A DNA stretch of 34,191 bases. Source: Candidatus Wallbacteria bacterium. GTDB lineage: Bacteria > Muiribacteriota > JAQTZZ01. Each line of letters opens with the position of its first letter. Position 1 is the stretch's first letter. The position numbers and the translations under genes are program-made. Below the pieces are notes generated by a model. The model was not told the origin of the DNA. It did no database searches and worked only from the letters and a program-made list of their open reading frames with translations. This document shows, in pieces, positions 9,515 to 16,704 of this stretch. Location: NCBI GenBank assembly GCA_028687545.1, contig JAQTZZ010000043.1, positions 1-34,191 of the forward strand. Direction: 5' to 3'.

Positions 9515-9601
9515 GAAAATTGGCCAGGACGTTTATGTTAGACGACTTAAGCTTGCCTAATCCTGTTATTTTTTCACTCTATAAAAAAAGGTGGAAAGAA
9601 A

Positions 9602-10633
9602 ATGGATAAAGAAAAAAATAATTATGAATCATTAAAAAGTGATCTTTTGTTTTCTTATAATGAGCAAAAGGTATTATTAAACAACCAATATAAGGAATAC
9701 AAAATTTTGTTATGGTGTTTGTTTGGGAGTTTTGTAACTATTATTGTTGTGATTGCTGGCGTTTTAGGATACTCAACAAATTCTCAAATTGATAGTATGA
9801 ATGAAAAAGTTAGTAGTTCTCTAAAAGCAGAGGAAGATAAAGCTCAAAACAAATTAAAAATTGCTATCGATTCAGTTGAGAGTGAATTGGAAAATACTCT
9901 CTCTAATGAAGTGAAACTTATTCGGGGTGAAATAGCAGCTAAAATCGAGGATGAGTTTAAAAAGGAAAATATAGAAATCGCAATTAAAAAAAAATTCAGT
10001 GAACTCACAGATCAATATATTTCGGAACTGGCTAAAAATGCTATCAAACCAATTGAAGATTCGCTTGAAATAGCAATAGATGAGGCTCATAGACAATTAA
10101 AAAAACTAAACAATTTTTACTATATAACGAACTTAGCAGATGAGGCTAAATGTGATAGTCGTGAAGCATTTTACTCATTAAAAAAAAATAGAAATGAAAG
10201 TAAAGGTAATAAAGATAATGACATTTTTATTGAAACAATTTATCTATCTGTCCTTAACTCATTTTTACCACTAATAACTGCAACACCAAATCGTGATTTT
10301 ACTTTCGATAACAAAGGTGAATCTGTAAATTTCAGTTCTCTAACATTGACGGATGAAATTGAACTCTTGTTTTCTGAACGTACCACGCTAGATTTAACCA
10401 ATATAATGAAAACACTCATATTTCAAAAAATGGAGAATTCGAAAAATAAAGATGATTTTTTATCTTTGTTTTTACGAGAAATAAATAATTCAAATCGGAT
10501 TAATCCAATTTTTGCTTCATGTTGGATTCTAAGTAAATTATACATATCAGATAATAGTAACATCACATTCAAGAATGTTGTTGATGATGAATTTTGGTTA
10601 GATTTCTTAAATAAAAGAGTAAACAGCAAATAA
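9602..10633 (+). CDS. AT-rich membrane-anchored coiled-coil protein of unknown family
   Basis: 343 residues, no family recognised. A hydrophilic N-terminus (1-35) precedes one strong transmembrane helix (about 37-60, ILLWCLFGSFVTIIVVIAGVLGY). Next comes a heptad-like charged helix (about 65-150) rich in K, E, A and I, and a mostly helical C-terminal domain. The ATG has an AGGTGG site upstream. Base composition is strikingly AT-rich, with A8-A9 runs inside the coding region (for example near 9987 and 10182), unlike the genes at 10740 onward and clearly lower in GC than the four preceding defence genes. It lies 87 bp after the DUF4276 gene on the same strand, so it may be a fifth component, for example a membrane effector or sensor, or an independent recent arrival. 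Confidence 0.7.
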   Translation: MDKEKNNYESLKSDLLFSYNEQKVLLNNQYKEYKILLWCLFGSFVTIIVVIAGVLGYSTNSQIDSMNEKVSSSLKAEEDKAQNKLKIAIDSVESELENTLSNEVKLIRGEIAAKIEDEFKKENIEIAIKKKFSELTDQYISELAKNAIKPIEDSLEIAIDEAHRQLKKLNNFYYITNLADEAKCDSREAFYSLKKNRNESKGNKDNDIFIETIYLSVLNSFLPLITATPNRDFTFDNKGESVNFSSLTLTDEIELLFSERTTLDLTNIMKTLIFQKMENSKNKDDFLSLFLREINNSNRINPIFASCWILSKLYISDNSNITFKNVVDDEFWLDFLNKRVNSK

Positions 10634-10739
10634 TTCCTAATCGGTTACTGTGTTTAACGGGAGACTATCTATGAATATGTTACTTCGATTTAGATGATAG
10701 TGGCGTTAAAATTTAAGGAAAAATACCTATGAGGAAATC

Positions 10740-11576
10740 ATGAAAGTGATTCTCGCCAAATCCGCAGGGTTCTGCATGGGTGTGAAGCGTGCCGTGCAGA
10801 TCGCGCTGGAGACTGCTGAGTCAGGGGAGCCAGTCTCAACCTGCGGGCCTCTGATCCACAATGATCAGGTCGTAGCCGATCTCGCCGGAAAAGGAGTGAT
10901 TGCAGCTGCGGACTGCGATTCCGTAAGGACCGGCACTGTGATCCTGCGGGCTCACGGCATGCCGAAAGATGAGATTGAGAAGCTCAGGGGCAAAGGCCTC
11001 AGGATCATCGATGCTACCTGTCCGCATGTGGTATCAAGCCAGAAAATCATCGCTTCTTACGCGAAGCAGGGCTATTTCATAGTGATAGTGGGTGACCGCT
11101 CCCACCCCGAGATCCAGAGTCTGGCGAGTTTTGCGCCAGGCCATCACACCCTGATCGGATCCAGCCGGGAAATCGACGATCTGCCGGAACTTGAGCAGGC
11201 GATCGTGATCTGCCAGACCACTTTCAATAAAGCTGAATACAGGGAAATATCGCAGATCCTCAAAAACAGGATCGAGGAATGCCTGGTTTTCGATTCAATC
11301 TGCAGCGCTACTTCCGACCGCCAGGCCGAAGTGCAGGAACTCTCGGAAAGAGTTGACGCAGTGGTGGTGGTAGGCGGACGGAACAGCGCAAACACCAGGC
11401 GGCTGTTCGAGATTGCCGCCAGAAGCTGCAAGATTGTCTGCCATGTGGAAACAGCGGCTGAGCTTCAACCCGCCAAATTTACGGGCTGCCAGGTGGTTGG
11501 AGTCACGGCAGGTGCCAGCACTCCGGACTGGATTACCGATGAAGTGATAAGGAAGCTGGAAAGCTTTAATTTGTAA
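10740..11576 (+). CDS. ispH: 4-hydroxy-3-methylbut-2-enyl diphosphate reductase
   Basis: 278 residues, normal length for IspH (LytB). It catalyses the last step of the MEP pathway, reducing HMBPP to isopentenyl and dimethylallyl diphosphate with a [4Fe-4S] cluster. The three cluster cysteines are present: C12 in AGFCMGVKRA, C94 in DATCPHV and C188 in DSICSATSDRQ. The substrate-binding segments GDRSHPE and AGASTPDWI are also intact. The start has GAGGAAA about 4 nt upstream. Cytoplasmic and probably essential. GC content jumps here relative to the upstream AT-rich gene, marking the right edge of the accessory island. The phosphopantetheinyl transferase gene follows on the same strand within 33 bp, so they may share a transcript. 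Confidence 0.97.
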   Translation: MKVILAKSAGFCMGVKRAVQIALETAESGEPVSTCGPLIHNDQVVADLAGKGVIAAADCDSVRTGTVILRAHGMPKDEIEKLRGKGLRIIDATCPHVVSSQKIIASYAKQGYFIVIVGDRSHPEIQSLASFAPGHHTLIGSSREIDDLPELEQAIVICQTTFNKAEYREISQILKNRIEECLVFDSICSATSDRQAEVQELSERVDAVVVVGGRNSANTRRLFEIAARSCKIVCHVETAAELQPAKFTGCQVVGVTAGASTPDWITDEVIRKLESFNL

Positions 11577-11577
11577 G

Positions 11578-11597
11578 GGCGCTGCATGCAGCGCCCA
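11578..11597. repeat. perfect 20-bp GC-rich palindrome
   Basis: The arm GGGCGCTGCA (11578-11587) is followed directly by its exact reverse complement TGCAGCGCCC (11588-11597). It sits immediately after the ispH stop and contains an ATG (11586) that is probably not a true start. There is no T-run, so it is not a classical terminator. It resembles the GGGC...GCCC hairpin at 27054-27074 and may be a REP-like dispersed palindrome. Confidence 0.6.
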
Positions 11598-11609
11598 AGG
11601 ATATGCGCC

Positions 11610-12206
11610 ATGATAAAACGACCTGAAACCGGAACCCTTTATCCAGTTCTGGCCACAGTAAAGTACCCTCCGGGATTTTCTGGCAAAAAGGGAACTTTTT
11701 TAAGTGAATCGGCCAGACAGGCCCTTTCTGAAAGCCTGCGACTTTCAGGTTTGTCCCTCAGCAGGTATGAAAAGAATCAGAACGGAGCTCCGGTCCCTGA
11801 AGACGGAGTATACTGGTCTATCTCACACAAATTGGAAATGGTGGCAGCGGTCTGCGCCACAATCCCGGTCGGCATAGACCTGGAAAAGATCATGCCCAGG
11901 TCAGACGGGTTGTTCAATTATCTCGCCACTGAGAAAGAATGGGGTCTGTTCAGGGAGCGGAACTGGGAGAATTTTTTTAAGCTTTACACAGCCAAGGAAG
12001 CTTTGGTAAAGATGAGCGGTGAAGGAGTGAAGGACTTGAAAAAATGCATACTTCAGAAAGTCGGTCTCCAGGGGCTCGAACTGAAATATCAGGGAAATGA
12101 TGTCAGTGTGATGCATTTTCATTGCGGAGAATATCTGGCAGCACTGGCAGCTGCCTCCAGAACAGTGGAATGGAAAATCAAATTTGAATCGGATGGGATT
12201 AAATAA
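11610..12206 (+). CDS. 4'-phosphopantetheinyl transferase superfamily protein
   Basis: 198 residues from the preferred start. It transfers the phosphopantetheine arm of coenzyme A to a serine of a carrier protein. Diagnostic motifs are VGIDLEKI (the two metal-binding acidic residues D and E) and FFKLYTAKEALVKMSGEG (the W/F-x3-K-E-A motif with catalytic K-E). Length and the SISHK segment fit the Sfp/AcpT-like group rather than AcpS. The ATG at 11610 is preferred: AAGG lies 9 nt upstream. The alternative in-frame ATG at 11586 falls inside the 20-bp palindrome and would add 8 residues. The carrier protein is not in the window; with no separate acpS visible, it could serve the fatty-acid carrier or a secondary-metabolite carrier. 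Confidence 0.88.
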   Translation: MIKRPETGTLYPVLATVKYPPGFSGKKGTFLSESARQALSESLRLSGLSLSRYEKNQNGAPVPEDGVYWSISHKLEMVAAVCATIPVGIDLEKIMPRSDGLFNYLATEKEWGLFRERNWENFFKLYTAKEALVKMSGEGVKDLKKCILQKVGLQGLELKYQGNDVSVMHFHCGEYLAALAAASRTVEWKIKFESDGIK

Positions 12207-12285
12207 TCCATTCTTGTCCGGCATCAAAAGTGTATGGTAATATATTATAAAGAGTCAGTCTGAGAGTTTAAAAATATGCAGGTGA

Positions 12286-13062
12286 ATGATGCAGGAACTT
12301 AGCAGGATAACCATCAAGAAAGAGAAAAATGATGTGATCTTCTTCCAGGGAGATCCGGCGGACAATGCTTATATCGTGAAAAAAGGGCAGATCGAGATCT
12401 TTATTTACGACAAGAACGGCAATCCGGCAGTCCTGGACGTGATCACAGAGGGAGAAATCTTTGGCGATATGGCGCTGATCCTCAACTCACCGCGCACCGC
12501 CGGAGCCAGGGCAGTGATGGCGAGCGAGCTTTATGTGATGACCAGGGCCAACTTATACGAAATCATCGAAAAAAAACCTGAATTCGCAGTCAAACTGATC
12601 ATGATTTTCAGGGAGCGGTTGAAAAACGTCAACAATAAGCTGGTGGCTATCAAGCTTAAAAAAATGAAAGTTCCTTCGATTCAGGATTACACGGAACAGC
12701 AGAAGAGCTCACAGAAGTTGTTCAAAAAAGGTACGATAATATTCCGCGAGCTGGATGCCGGCAGATTCGGCTATATAATCCAGAAGGGACGGGTGAAACT
12801 CGTGAAGCTCAATCCTTTTCTCAAGGAAGAAACCACTCTGGCATTACTGGGGCCTGGAGAGATTTTCGGTGAACTTTCACTGCTTTCCGGGCAGAAGCGG
12901 ATCGCCACAGCAGTCTCAGATGCTGAAGATACACAGCTTCTGATGTTCGACGAGGAGAATTTTGAAAGCCTGCTGACCCATGATCTTCAGTTCTGCCTGA
13001 AAATCATGAAAATATCCTGCATGCGCATCAAGGAAATGGACGAAAAATTCGGCAAGGAATAG
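12286..13062 (+). CDS. protein with two cyclic-nucleotide-binding domains
   Basis: 258 residues made of two consecutive cNMP-binding beta-barrels (about 1-115 and 135-255). The first phosphate-binding cassette reads FGDMALILNSPRTAGARAV and keeps the R-T-A signature; the second, FGELSLLSGQKRIATAV, has R-I-A. There is no helix-turn-helix, kinase or transporter domain, so it is not a CRP-type transcription factor and probably works by protein contact. The ATG at 12286 (or the adjacent one at 12289) follows AGGTGA. The gene ends 8 bp before tldD, so it belongs to the tldD-tldE operon and may regulate or scaffold those proteins (inference). A likely source of the ligand is the class III cyclase at 20590-21867. 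Confidence 0.9.
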   Translation: MMQELSRITIKKEKNDVIFFQGDPADNAYIVKKGQIEIFIYDKNGNPAVLDVITEGEIFGDMALILNSPRTAGARAVMASELYVMTRANLYEIIEKKPEFAVKLIMIFRERLKNVNNKLVAIKLKKMKVPSIQDYTEQQKSSQKLFKKGTIIFRELDAGRFGYIIQKGRVKLVKLNPFLKEETTLALLGPGEIFGELSLLSGQKRIATAVSDAEDTQLLMFDEENFESLLTHDLQFCLKIMKISCMRIKEMDEKFGKE

Positions 13063-13070
13063 GAGTAAAC

Positions 13071-14438
13071 GTGCTCAGAAAGTTGAAATCCATCCTGCAG
13101 CTGACAACTGCAGATTATGCAGATATCAGATACGAAGTCAGAACGGATACGAGCATTGCATATAATTGTCGTGAACTCACCGGCATTGGCAGCAATTCCT
13201 GCGACGGCTTCGTGATCAGGGTCCTGAATCAAGGTGGATTTGCCACCATCGCTTTTACCAAGCCCTCAGATGCACTAAAAGCATTGAAACAGGCAGAGGT
13301 TAATGCCCTGCTCGCTTCGAAGCACAAGGAAAAACCGGTTCGAATTGGAAACCCTCAGATTAACAAGGGGCAGTTTCTGCCTGTATTGTCGATAGACCCG
13401 CGAACCGTAAGCCTGGAAGAGAAGCAGGCCTTGACTTTAAAGTACAATGAAATAGCCCTCAAGCATCCCAAGATTGTCAATACAGTGGTCAGTTACGATG
13501 AAGTGGTCCGCGAGAAGTATTTTATCAGCAGCGAGGGAGCTGAAATAAGGGAAGATCTGGTTACGACAAGGATCGGCGGAATGATCACAGCCAAGGACGG
13601 TAACCTTCTGCAGAACGTGCGCGTCAATACCGGCGGGAGCACAGGATTCGAAATTCTGCTTGGCGCTGAAGCAGCCTTTGAAAAGAAAAGGGAAATTGCG
13701 GTAGCGCTGTTGTCCGCAAAACCCCTGAAAAGCGGCACTTATAATGTGATCCTGAATCCGAGCATGTCGGGCGTATTCACCCATGAGGCTTTCGGACATT
13801 TTTCAGAGGCAGACTGCATTGAGGGTTCTCCTTCCATGAGGGCAAAGATGAAACTTGGTTCCCTCCTCGGGTCCGAGATTCTCAATATCAAGGATAACCC
13901 GACACTGCGTGGTGCGCTCGGATATTACCGCTGGGACGATGAAGGGGTGGAAGCGAGGCCTGCGCAGCTTTTAAAAAAAGGTGTGCTGGTTGGAAGACTG
14001 CATTCGCGCCGTACTGCCGAGGAGTTCGGGGAACCTGTCAGCGGGCATTGCGTTGCTGAGGATTACAGATTCGCGCCGATCATCCGGATGGGCACGATTT
14101 TCATAGAACCCGGGAAAGACGACCTGGAATCAATGCTTTCACAGCTTGGAGACGGATTGTACATACTTGATGCCAAGGGTGGGCAGACCAACGGCGAAAA
14201 CTTCACTTTTGGCGCTCAATACGGATATCTGATCAAAAACGGAAAGATCGGAGAAATGATCAGAGACATCAACATTACAGGTAATCTCTATCAGACGATG
14301 AAGAACATCAGCGCTGTCGGGTCGGATTTCGAGCTTACCAAGAGCGGCGGGTGCGGCAAAGGCCAGACCAACATCCGTTCCTGTTACGGAGGTCCCCACA
14401 TCATCATCAGAAACGTGGTGGTGGGGGGTGCAGCATGA
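13071..14438 (+). CDS. tldD: TldD-type metalloprotease subunit, copy 1
   Basis: 455 residues, usual TldD length. TldD carries the zinc site of the TldD/TldE heterodimeric protease, which degrades or matures unfolded and modified peptides in the cytoplasm (for example microcin B17 leader removal and CcdA turnover in E. coli). The metal-binding HExxxH motif is intact in THEAFGHFSEADC (H238, E239, H243). The C-terminal cysteine-containing GGCGKGQTNIRSCYGGPHI is the usual strongly conserved end. The GTG start follows AGGAGT by 4 nt. The stop overlaps the tldE ATG (ATGA). A second copy of identical length is at 16705-18072; by eye about 70 percent of residues are the same. Confidence 0.93.
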   Translation: MLRKLKSILQLTTADYADIRYEVRTDTSIAYNCRELTGIGSNSCDGFVIRVLNQGGFATIAFTKPSDALKALKQAEVNALLASKHKEKPVRIGNPQINKGQFLPVLSIDPRTVSLEEKQALTLKYNEIALKHPKIVNTVVSYDEVVREKYFISSEGAEIREDLVTTRIGGMITAKDGNLLQNVRVNTGGSTGFEILLGAEAAFEKKREIAVALLSAKPLKSGTYNVILNPSMSGVFTHEAFGHFSEADCIEGSPSMRAKMKLGSLLGSEILNIKDNPTLRGALGYYRWDDEGVEARPAQLLKKGVLVGRLHSRRTAEEFGEPVSGHCVAEDYRFAPIIRMGTIFIEPGKDDLESMLSQLGDGLYILDAKGGQTNGENFTFGAQYGYLIKNGKIGEMIRDINITGNLYQTMKNISAVGSDFELTKSGGCGKGQTNIRSCYGGPHIIIRNVVVGGAA

Positions 14439-15736
14439 AAAAATTATTGGAGATCGCCCTTAAAACCGCCGACAGTGCCGAGATTTACAAACTGGATACA
14501 ATCAATCACTCGGTTTCCTTTGAGAACTCCAGACTGATGGAAATGGAAAGCTCATTCCAGTCAGGTGTCAGCCTCAGGCTTTTGAAAAACGGCAGGCAGG
14601 GATTCGCTTTCACGAAAAATTTGCGAGACCGCCTGTGTCTGGTGAAAAATGCACTGGTTTCCCTGAGCGGCGCAGTGGAAGCTCCGTTTGAACTGCCCCG
14701 CACAGCCAAGCTTCCCCGGTTATCGACATTTGACAAGAGCATTTCGATGGTCACCACTGCGGAACTGGCTGCCGAGTGTGACAGGGTCTCGAAACTCCTG
14801 GACAGCAAAACCAAAGCCCAGGCTAATGTGGCTGGAATACTGATAACCACCAGGCTCAGCATTCTGAACAGCTCTGGGACCGATCTGAAACAGAAGCATT
14901 CAACCTATGTACTGGTGCCTGCAGTACTTTTCCCAGGCACATGCACCTCGATCAGCAGGATATCAGCGAAGAAAACATTTAAACCGGCTGACGGCAGCCT
15001 GCTCGATTTCATCACAGGGACCTACAATTCCGCCAGGGAGGAAGTTGTGCCTGCCAGCGGGAAAATGAAGGTCATGTTCATGCCTGAAGTGATGTATGCC
15101 CTTTTCTGGAGGATCAAGGCAGGAGTGAGCGGAGAGAGCCTGTATCGCAAAACCACCCCTCTGGCCGGAAAGATCGGGCAAAAAATATTTTCAGACAGGA
15201 TCACGATTTATAATGATCCGCTGGATGATTCTGAACCAGGGGCCAGATCCTTTGATGACGAAGGCACTGCCTGCCGGAAATACCCCATTGTGGAAAAGGG
15301 AGTATTCAGGAACTTCTATTTCGATCTTCTGCACGCGGGTAAAATGAAGGTCCCCCCTACAGGGAACGGCTTCAGGTCAGCCATGTGGGGTGGAGACAGA
15401 GTGACTATGAAACCCGGATCAGCCCTGACTCATCCCAGATTCAAGACAGGTTCCAAATCGTTTTCCGAAATGGTCGAATCAATGGATGAAGGCATAATCG
15501 TTGCCCACGCTTTGGGAGCTCACAGCGGTAATATCCCGAACGGAGACCTTTCCATCGGACTGTCTCCGGGTCTGTATGTCAAGGACGGGAAGATCAGGGG
15601 GCATGTCAAGGACGCCATGGTCACAGGCAATATTTACGAGATGTTCAACAATGTGCTGGAGATCGAGAATGAACTTCATGACGGAGATCCTGCCATCCTC
15701 TTTGACCAGGTCAGTGTGGCGACCAGGAAAAAGTAG
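14435..15736 (+). CDS. tldE: TldE/PmbA-type protease subunit, copy 1
   Basis: 433 residues. This is the partner of TldD that lacks the HExxxH motif and helps form the substrate chamber. Family features are the N-terminal half with GVSLRLLKNGRQGFAFTKNL and the C-terminal half with EGIIVAHALGAHSGNIPNGDLS and GHVKDAMVTGNIYEMFNNV. The start at 14435 is chosen because it overlaps the tldD stop by 4 bp and begins MKKLLEIALK, aligning with copy 2; the frame is open upstream to 14351 but that part only shadows the tldD coding sequence. It carries a 3-residue insertion (MWG in FRSAMWGGDRVTM) relative to copy 2. Confidence 0.92.
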   Translation: MKKLLEIALKTADSAEIYKLDTINHSVSFENSRLMEMESSFQSGVSLRLLKNGRQGFAFTKNLRDRLCLVKNALVSLSGAVEAPFELPRTAKLPRLSTFDKSISMVTTAELAAECDRVSKLLDSKTKAQANVAGILITTRLSILNSSGTDLKQKHSTYVLVPAVLFPGTCTSISRISAKKTFKPADGSLLDFITGTYNSAREEVVPASGKMKVMFMPEVMYALFWRIKAGVSGESLYRKTTPLAGKIGQKIFSDRITIYNDPLDDSEPGARSFDDEGTACRKYPIVEKGVFRNFYFDLLHAGKMKVPPTGNGFRSAMWGGDRVTMKPGSALTHPRFKTGSKSFSEMVESMDEGIIVAHALGAHSGNIPNGDLSIGLSPGLYVKDGKIRGHVKDAMVTGNIYEMFNNVLEIENELHDGDPAILFDQVSVATRKK

Positions 15737-15782
15737 TGGATTGTAAACGTGTTTCAGATAATCGCCTGTTCCCGTCAAAATG

Positions 15783-15814
15783 TTGGTATGTTAGTAGGTT
15801 GGTATGTTTGTATG
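15783..15814. repeat. 8-bp tandem repeat, four units
   Basis: Four consecutive octamers TTGGTATG, TTAGTAGG, TTGGTATG and TTTGTATG lie in the 92-bp gap between tldE copy 1 and the signal-peptide start of the DUF4846 gene. Related octamers occur at 121-144. Eight is not a multiple of three, so copy-number change would shift any reading frame that crosses it. Confidence 0.55.
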
Positions 15815-15828
15815 AGTGGGTATACTGT

Positions 15829-16680
15829 ATGAAATGCTGTTTTCGGTTTAGTAGTATCTTCTTGCTGTTTTTTTTCTTGGCTTTCTGCCTGCAGGCTGAA
15901 AATTATCCCTGGCTTCCTAAATATGACCGGAATCAGTCGATCGGGAAGCGATTTTCAGTGCCTTTTCCATATCAGAGAGTAAAAATGAAGACCGGGAGTT
16001 TCGGGGACTGGATCCGCAATCTTCCCCTGAAACCGGAGAACGCTCGGATCAGGCTGTACACAGGCAAGCTGCTTGACAAGCAGGATCTCCATGCAGCAGT
16101 GCTTGATCTCGACCTTCCTGCAGGAAATTATCTGAGGGGACCTTCGATCGCTCCGCGCCTGCTGTCTGAGTATCTTTTTTCCATCGGCAGGTACTGGGAG
16201 ATAGAATTTTATTATACTGAGGACCGCAGGATCGATTTCAACCTCTGGCGCACAGGGGCGAGGCCTGTGCTGTATGGGGATCACCTGCGCTGGAATGATA
16301 CTGAAAAAGAAGATTCGAGTTACGACAATTTCCGAAGATATCTGGACTACTGCCTCAGATCCCTCAGTGACGGTTCGCTTGAATTTCGCTTTGCAAAAAG
16401 TCCGAAATTAAGAGATCTGCAGATTGGCGATATTTTTCTCTCGGGCGGATATTCCGGGCATGCTGTGATGGTGGTGGACATGGCAAAAAACACCAGTACA
16501 GGAGAAAAAATATTTCTGCTGGCACAGGGTTTCACTCCCACCCAGGAATTCCATATCCTGAAAAATACGAGGGACCACATACTCGACCCCTGGTACTCGT
16601 TGAAAGATGGCGAAAAACTGCTCACTCCTGAATGCGTGTTCGAGGCAGGGGATCTGATGAGAGTAGTAGAAAAGAACTGA
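15829..16680 (+). CDS. secreted DUF4846 protein
   Basis: 283 residues from the preferred ATG, which begins a clear Sec signal peptide (MKCC, a hydrophobic run rich in F and L, cleavage after CLQA). The mature part matches DUF4846: GSFGDWIRNLPLKP, YTGKLLDKQDLHAAVLDLDL, LLSEYLF, then GDIFLSGGYSGHAVMVVDMA and LLAQGFTPTQEFHILKN. The last two segments, with GHA and a glutamine nearby, are reminiscent of papain-like NlpC/P60 folds, but enzymatic function is not established. The frame is open back to a GTG at 15736 that overlaps the tldE stop, but using it would bury the signal peptide and translate the octamer repeat. The gene sits between two tldDE pairs, so a link to their substrate is possible. 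Confidence 0.85.
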   Translation: MKCCFRFSSIFLLFFFLAFCLQAENYPWLPKYDRNQSIGKRFSVPFPYQRVKMKTGSFGDWIRNLPLKPENARIRLYTGKLLDKQDLHAAVLDLDLPAGNYLRGPSIAPRLLSEYLFSIGRYWEIEFYYTEDRRIDFNLWRTGARPVLYGDHLRWNDTEKEDSSYDNFRRYLDYCLRSLSDGSLEFRFAKSPKLRDLQIGDIFLSGGYSGHAVMVVDMAKNTSTGEKIFLLAQGFTPTQEFHILKNTRDHILDPWYSLKDGEKLLTPECVFEAGDLMRVVEKN

Positions 16681-16704
16681 TTGATTATTAACTAGGAGCA
16701 GCTC

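Noticed and set aside
11578-11597. Palindrome as the ispH terminator
   Set aside because: There is no T-run on either strand after the stem.
11586-11609. Upstream ATG of the phosphopantetheinyl transferase
   Set aside because: It lies inside the 20-bp palindrome; the ATG at 11610 has an AAGG at workable spacing and begins nearer to the conserved part. Kept only as an alternative.
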